From positions 1 through 9,239 of the forward strand of contig JBBSIG010000093.1 of NCBI GenBank assembly GCA_038232215.1: a stretch of DNA of 9,239 bases, given 5' to 3'. Source of the stretch: JBBSIG01 sp038232215. GTDB taxonomy: Bacteria; Actinomycetota; Thermoleophilia; Gaiellales; Gaiellaceae. Below the pieces are notes generated by a model that made no database searches, was not told the origin of the DNA, and saw only the letters and a list, made by a program, of their open reading frames with translations. Each line of letters begins with the position of its first letter. Position 1 is the first letter of the stretch. The translations under genes and the position numbers were made by a program. This document shows, piece by piece, positions 5,314 to 9,239 of this stretch.

Positions 5314-6108
5314 ATGGCGACGGTCTCCCGACTCTCGATTGCGCCGGTGAAGGGGCTCGCGCTCGTGCATCCGGAGGAGGTCGTGCTGGAGCGCGAGGGC
5401 GTCGTCGAGAATCGCCGCTTCTATCTGATCGACGCGGAGGGCGAGCGCTTCGCGCTCCTCCGGTGGGGTCCTCTCGTGCAGGTCGGCGCCGAGTACGACG
5501 ACGGCGCCGGGCGTCTGACGCTCCGCTTTCCGGACGGAGGCGTGACCGAGGGAGAGGTCGAGCTGGGCGAGGCGATCGTGACCGACTTCTACGGACGCTC
5601 CGTCCCGGGCCGCGTCGTCCGCGGGCCCTGGGAGGAGGCCCTCTCGGCGTTCGCGGAGAGACCGCTTCGGCTCGTTCGCTCCGACGAGCCGGGCGCGGCG
5701 GTGGATCGGCGCCGCGGCGCCGTCTCGGTCGTCTCCGACGCGTCGCTCGACGAGCTCGCGCGCCGGTCGGGCCGGGACGAGGTCGACGCCCGGCGCTTCC
5801 GGATGCTGATCGGGGTGGACGGTCTCGCGCCGCACGAGGAGGACACGTGGCTCGGGCGCAGGGTTCGGATCGGGGAGGCTCTCGTCGACCTGGTGGGCCG
5901 GGTGGCACGCTGCGCGATCACGACCCAGAGCCCGGACAGCGGCGAGCGCGACTTCGACACGCTGCGAGCGATCAAGGAGTACCGCGGCGTGCGTGACAAG
6001 GGCATCGACTTCGGAATCTTCGGGGAAGTGGTCGAGCCGGGTCGCGTGCGTGTGGGCGACGCGGCGGCTCCGGTCGAGCTCGCGCTGAGCCACGCCGACA
6101 ACAAGTAG
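5314..6108 (+). CDS. MOSC-domain protein with MOSC N-terminal barrel
   Basis: A 264-residue cytoplasmic protein. Residues 1-75 match the MOSC N-terminal beta-barrel domain (RLSIAPVKGL, VVENRRFYLID, GPLVQV). Residues about 125-250 form the MOSC domain, with RRFRMLIGVDG (160-170) and RCAITTQSPDSGERD (199-213). Cys200 is the conserved cysteine thought to bind the sulfur or molybdenum-cofactor ligand. The family includes the C-terminal domain of molybdenum-cofactor sulfurases and the N-hydroxylated-compound reductases YiiM and mARC. No fused aminotransferase or ferredoxin domain is present. The ATG at 5314 lies 4 bp after the phosphoesterase stop, so the two are probably translated from one mRNA. 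No molybdoenzyme gene is in view to name a partner. Confidence 0.88.
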   Translation: MATVSRLSIAPVKGLALVHPEEVVLEREGVVENRRFYLIDAEGERFALLRWGPLVQVGAEYDDGAGRLTLRFPDGGVTEGEVELGEAIVTDFYGRSVPGRVVRGPWEEALSAFAERPLRLVRSDEPGAAVDRRRGAVSVVSDASLDELARRSGRDEVDARRFRMLIGVDGLAPHEEDTWLGRRVRIGEALVDLVGRVARCAITTQSPDSGERDFDTLRAIKEYRGVRDKGIDFGIFGEVVEPGRVRVGDAAAPVELALSHADNK

Positions 6109-6142
6109 CGTCATTCGGAGTCAGAGGGAGAGCACCCCGTGC

Positions 6143-6146
6143 GAGG
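6143..6146 (+). promoter_or_regulatory. Ribosome-binding site deciding the start of binding protein 1
   Basis: GAGG lies seven bases before the ATG at 6154. A competing GAGGGAG (6124-6130) sits eight bases before an in-frame GTG at 6139. The ATG is preferred because it starts a textbook signal peptide (MKTTSRSLLLAG), whereas the GTG would add MRGHC ahead of it. Confidence 0.45.
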
Positions 6147-6153
6147 CCACTGC

Positions 6154-7326
6154 ATGAAGACGACGTCACGATCATTGCTGCTCGCAGGGCTCGCGCTCGC
6201 ACTCGCCACGTCCGCCTTCGGGGCGACGAACGGCGAGACCTCGTCCACCGCCTCTCTCGCCACCGGATCAGTGAGCTGTAACTCGGCCCGCATAGCCTTC
6301 ATGGGCCCGCTGAGCGGCGACGCGAGCTTCGTCGGCACCGAGCAGCTGAGCTGGGCCAAGTACGCCGCCTCGACGCTCGACAAGCAGCTCAAGCTGAAGG
6401 TGCAGCTGCTGCAGGAGGACATCCAGTACGACTCGGCGCTCGCCCTGAAGGTCGGCAGGAAGTACGCCGCCGACCAGCGCGTGCTGGCGATCATCGGCCC
6501 GTCCACGAGCGGCGCGGTCGTGGCCACCGGCTCCATCTTCAAGGCGGCTCGCCTGGCGACGATCTCGCCCTCGGCCACCCGTACCAGCCTGACGAACGGC
6601 TCGATCCCCACCTTCTTCAGGATCCTGCCGAACGACGATGCGCAGGCGCCGAGCGATGCTGACTTCATCGCCAGGCACCTGAAGGCGAAGAAGGTCTACG
6701 TGATCGACGACCAGGGCTCGTACGGCGTCGAGCTGGCCGATTCGACGAGCGCGGCCCTGAAGCGGCTGAAGGTGTCCGTGACTCGCACCTCAGTCAGTCA
6801 GCAGGCCACCGATTTCACGTCGACGGTCGCGAAGATCCCGACCGAGACGGACGTCGTCTTCCTACCGTGGCTGCAGCCGGAACGGGCGCAGACCTTCGCC
6901 CAGCAGATGGGCGAACGATCGAAGCGGACCAAGATCTTCGGCTCGGACGGCGTCAACGATCCGGAGAAGTTCCAGGCGAAGGGTGCGTACGTCTCGAGCC
7001 CGACCCCGAACATCACCTGGATCCCCTCCTCGAAGGCGCTCGTGCAAGGCTGGCTGAAGGCGAATCCCGGTCAGAAGGTGGGCAGCTTCGGGCCGCCGAC
7101 GTACGGCGCGGTGCAGGTGGCGCTGACCGCGATCCGGAACGCCTGCCGCGCGGGGAAGGGCAAGACGACGAGGGCCGCCGTCCTCGCCGAGGTCGCGAAG
7201 GTGAGGATCTCCCCGTGGATCCTCGGTAGGACGTTCGCGTTCGACAAGCGGCACGATCCGGTCGGCGCCAGGTTCGCCGTCTATCAGATCCAGCAGGACG
7301 GGAGCTACAGGCTCGTCAACTACTAG
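6154..7326 (+). CDS. Branched-chain-amino-acid-type ABC substrate-binding protein (LivJ/LivK family), paralog 1
   Basis: A 390-residue secreted receptor of the type I periplasmic-binding fold. Residues 1-23 are a signal peptide (Lys/Arg start, leucine/alanine core, AFGA) without a lipobox cysteine, so it is not an obvious lipoprotein. Typical family segments follow: IAFMGPLSGDASFVG (47-61), LAIIGPSTSG (111-120) for ligand backbone contacts, SPSATRTSLT (138-147), FFRILPND (154-161), VYVIDDQGSYG (181-191) and IFGSDGVNDP (261-270). Cys42 and Cys331 are its only mature cysteines and recur at the same spacing in the paralog at 8195, so a disulfide joining the N- and C-terminal parts is likely. It follows the MOSC gene by 45 bp and precedes a bicupin gene by 47 bp. 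The ligand could be an amino acid, amide, urea or aromatic acid. An upstream GTG at 6139 is possible. Confidence 0.9.
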   Translation: MKTTSRSLLLAGLALALATSAFGATNGETSSTASLATGSVSCNSARIAFMGPLSGDASFVGTEQLSWAKYAASTLDKQLKLKVQLLQEDIQYDSALALKVGRKYAADQRVLAIIGPSTSGAVVATGSIFKAARLATISPSATRTSLTNGSIPTFFRILPNDDAQAPSDADFIARHLKAKKVYVIDDQGSYGVELADSTSAALKRLKVSVTRTSVSQQATDFTSTVAKIPTETDVVFLPWLQPERAQTFAQQMGERSKRTKIFGSDGVNDPEKFQAKGAYVSSPTPNITWIPSSKALVQGWLKANPGQKVGSFGPPTYGAVQVALTAIRNACRAGKGKTTRAAVLAEVAKVRISPWILGRTFAFDKRHDPVGARFAVYQIQQDGSYRLVNY

Positions 7327-7373
7327 GAACTCCTGTCGCGGCACGGGAGCGGTTTGACTCATCCGCGGAGCCG

Positions 7374-8120
7374 GTGAAAGATTGGCGGGTGGCGACGTCG
7401 CAGGGCACAGTGCTGTCGGAGGGCGCCGTCGAGGCGCGACAGAGCCCCGGCGACACCGCTGCGACGAAGATCACGATCGACGCCTCCTCGGGCTGCGAGC
7501 GGCTCGAGCAGCGCGTGATCCGGTTCGCTCCCGGCCGCTCGCGGCCGCGGTCGCTCAACGGGCGGCAGGAGGTGCTGTACGTCGCGACCGGCAGCGGCAC
7601 CGTCCACGTCGAGGGGGAGGCCCACGCGCTGGAGCCCGACACGGGCGTCTTCGTCGCGCCGGGAGAGGCGTACGAGATCGAGAACCCGGGGCCCGGCGAG
7701 CTGCTCGTCGTGTCGGTCGTGGCGCCCGAGTCGTCGGGCGTCGCGAGCGGTGAGCGGCGTGTCGTCGTCCGCTTCCGCGAGCAGCCCGTGCTGACCGCTG
7801 GAACGGACCGCGAGTTTCGCTACCTGATCAACCAGGACGCCGGCTGCTACGACGTGACGCAGTTCCTCGGGATCATCCCGCCGAGCCGCGCCCCGCTCCA
7901 CAGTCACGTCTACGACGAGGTCGTCTACGTGGTCGAGGGCGAGGGAGTCCTGCATCTCGGCGAGGAGCACACGCCCATCCGCACGGGCTCCTGCTTCCAC
8001 CTGCCTCCCGGGGTCGTTCACTGCGTGGAGAACAGCGGCACGGGCCCGATGCGGGTGCTCGGGGTCTTCCATCCCTCCGGCGACCCCGCCTCGCGCGCCT
8101 ACGACGAGAGCAACAAGTAG
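7374..8120 (+). CDS. Bicupin protein with one intact metal site
   Basis: A 248-residue cytoplasmic protein with two cupin beta-barrels, about 45-118 and 163-234. The second keeps the metal ligands: His176 and His178 (PLHSHVYDE), Glu182, and His216 (PPGVVHC). The first keeps the fold (QEVLYVATGSGTVHVEG, VFVAPGEAYEIENPG) but has lost the histidines: the HxH position reads RPRSLNG and the last ligand is Tyr100, so it is probably structural. Bicupins include ureidoglycine aminohydrolase, oxalate decarboxylase and dioxygenases, but none can be chosen from motifs alone. Start GTG at 7374 has GGAG only 4 nt upstream; GTG at 7389 is an alternative. It is flanked by two paralogous binding-protein genes in the same direction, so it may act on or sense their ligand (inference). 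Confidence 0.85.
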   Translation: MKDWRVATSQGTVLSEGAVEARQSPGDTAATKITIDASSGCERLEQRVIRFAPGRSRPRSLNGRQEVLYVATGSGTVHVEGEAHALEPDTGVFVAPGEAYEIENPGPGELLVVSVVAPESSGVASGERRVVVRFREQPVLTAGTDREFRYLINQDAGCYDVTQFLGIIPPSRAPLHSHVYDEVVYVVEGEGVLHLGEEHTPIRTGSCFHLPPGVVHCVENSGTGPMRVLGVFHPSGDPASRAYDESNK

Positions 8121-8147
8121 AGGCGTTTCGGCGTCAAATGAGTGACA

Positions 8148-8159
8148 CCGCCCGGGCGG
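8148..8159. promoter_or_regulatory. 12-bp perfect palindrome upstream of binding protein 2
   Basis: CCGCCCGGGCGG is an exact palindrome in the 74-bp gap between the bicupin and the second binding-protein gene, 36 bp before its ATG. It could be an operator half-site pair or form a short hairpin limiting read-through. No T-run follows. In such GC-rich DNA a chance palindrome is possible. Confidence 0.3.
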
Positions 8160-8180
8160 CACCTGGGGCGGGAACCCACC

Positions 8181-8187
8181 AAGGAGG
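8181..8187 (+). promoter_or_regulatory. Strong Shine-Dalgarno site of binding protein 2
   Basis: AAGGAGG lies seven bases before the ATG at 8195 and is fully complementary to the anti-Shine-Dalgarno core. No other gene in the window has a site this good, and several have none, so high translation of this receptor is expected. Confidence 0.8.
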
Positions 8188-8194
8188 GCATCGC

Positions 8195-9239
8195 ATGAAG
8201 AAAGCCATCGTCCTGACTCTCGCGCTCGTGGCGTTCGCCGTCCTGGCGGCGGCGACCGCGCTCGCGCGTCCGTCAGGTCCCGCCGCGGTCGCGGCCCCGG
8301 CAAGCTGCTCGGCGCCGGTGCTCGGTGTCGCCGCTCCGCTGACCGGGCCGGCGGCGTTCCTCGGGCAGGAGCAGCTGAGCTGGGTGCAGTTCGCGGCCTC
8401 CCGCTACAACAAGCAGCACACGACGAAGTTCAAGATCAAGCAGGGCGACACGCAGCTCTCGGCCTCCCTGGCCCGCACGGTCGGACGGCAGCTCGTGTCG
8501 GACAAGAGCGTGCTCGGCGTGATCGGGGCCTCGACGAGCCAGGGAGTCATCTCGAGCGCCGGTCTCTTCAAGAAGGCGGGGCTCGCATCGGTCTCCGGCT
8601 CGGCGACACGCACCGACCTGACGAGAGGGCAGTTCCCGACCTTCTTCCGCGTCGTTCCGAACGACTCGGTGCAGGCGCCGAACCTCGTCAACTACGCCAC
8701 GAGCAAGCTCGGTGCGAAGAAGGTGGTCGTGATGGACTCGCAGGACGACTACTCGCTCGCCCTCGCGTCCGCCATGGGGCCGCTCTTCAGGAAGGAGGGA
8801 GTGGACGTGCAGCGGGAGTCGGTCGCGGCGACCGACACGGACTTCTCCTCGATCGTCTCGAAGGTGGGAGACGACGTGAAGGTGGTCGTGTTCGCGACCC
8901 AGACGGCGTCGGCCGCCCAGACGCTCTCGCAGCAGCTCCGTGAGCAGGGCAAGTCGGCGGTCGTGTTCGGCACGGACGGCGCCTACTCGCCGAGCCAGTA
9001 CAAGCCGAAGCTCGGCTACGTGTCCTCGTTCGCGAACGACATCCGTTTCATCCGGGCCCAGCGCTCGCTCGTGGCCGCGTACGACAAGTTCTCGAAGGGC
9101 AAGACCTTCGGGACCTTCGGCCCGCCGAGCTACGTGGCCGCGACGGTGCTGATGGACGCGGTGCGGAAGTCCTGCGCGGACGGCAAGGTCACGCGCACGG
9201 AGGTGACGAGAAACGTCAAGAAGACGAACGCACCCTCGA
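8195..9239 (+). CDS. Branched-chain-amino-acid-type ABC substrate-binding protein (LivJ/LivK family), paralog 2, 3' end outside the window
   Basis: The first 348 residues of a second secreted type I binding protein; the frame is open at the window edge. Residues 1-24 are a signal peptide (MKKAIVLTLALVAF, cleavage near ALA-R). The chain parallels the paralog at 6154 along its whole length: VAAPLTGPAAFLGQEQLSW (45-63), VLGVIGASTS (106-115), SGSATRTDLT (134-143), FFRVVPND (150-157), VVFGTDGAYSP (256-266) and FGPPSYVA (308-315). Cys38 and Cys327 are 289 residues apart, the same spacing as Cys42/Cys331 in the paralog. By comparison with the 390-residue paralog about 35-40 residues are missing. Identity is only moderate, so the duplication is not recent and ligands may differ. 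No permease or ATPase gene is visible. Confidence 0.9.
   Translation, partial: MKKAIVLTLALVAFAVLAAATALARPSGPAAVAAPASCSAPVLGVAAPLTGPAAFLGQEQLSWVQFAASRYNKQHTTKFKIKQGDTQLSASLARTVGRQLVSDKSVLGVIGASTSQGVISSAGLFKKAGLASVSGSATRTDLTRGQFPTFFRVVPNDSVQAPNLVNYATSKLGAKKVVVMDSQDDYSLALASAMGPLFRKEGVDVQRESVAATDTDFSSIVSKVGDDVKVVVFATQTASAAQTLSQQLREQGKSAVVFGTDGAYSPSQYKPKLGYVSSFANDIRFIRAQRSLVAAYDKFSKGKTFGTFGPPSYVAATVLMDAVRKSCADGKVTRTEVTRNVKKTNAPS

Noticed and set aside
5194..6114. 306-codon minus-strand ORF
   Set aside because: Antisense to the MOSC gene, which has clear domain motifs; the ORF has none.
7359..8303. 314-codon minus-strand ORF
   Set aside because: Antisense to the bicupin, whose HxH-E-H motif is clear; the antisense translation is compositionally biased.

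Overview
The window is very GC-rich, uses many GTG starts and carries long meaningless antisense ORFs. Several starts look leaderless (a TANNNT-type -10 box six or seven bases before the start codon). The gene families are a MarP-like membrane serine protease, a fused homocysteine methyltransferase/methylenetetrahydrofolate reductase and repeated LivJ/LivK-type binding proteins. Together these suggest a high-GC actinobacterium, perhaps of the Thermoleophilia/Gaiellales kind. The lineage is inferred from content and composition only.

Left part (1-3125). A tRNA-Asp(GTC) on the minus strand is divergent from a plus-strand CvpA/MarP-like gene (112-1248), with two candidate -10 boxes back to back in the 33-bp gap. 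The protease gene runs head-on into the minus-strand fused HMT/MTHFR gene (1245-3059), and both stop codons lie in one CTAG palindrome. In the HMT domain the first expected zinc cysteine is replaced by histidine.

Middle part (3060-4559). About 340 bp without a credible gene (3126-3466) holds three strong stem-loops. Two are tandem copies of one element with identical 9-nt loops and divergent but still paired stems. Next is a broken short-chain dehydrogenase on the minus strand. Its NAD(P)-binding half is missing, and an exact 11-bp tandem duplication throws the rest out of frame. A small minimal-nucleotidyltransferase gene (MNT/AbiEii-like) lies upstream, its stop overlapping a GTG start of the remnant (GTGA).

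Right part (4560-9239), all plus strand: calcineurin-like metallophosphoesterase, MOSC-domain protein (4-bp gap), branched-chain-amino-acid-type binding protein, bicupin, and a second paralogous binding protein cut by the window end. Gaps of 4 to 74 bp and common orientation suggest one or two transcription units. The binding-protein/bicupin/binding-protein block is the most distinctive arrangement. The two receptors share two cysteines exactly 289 residues apart, and no permease or ATPase gene is visible, so the receptors may be orphans or served by genes beyond the right edge. The substrate cannot be read from the sequence.
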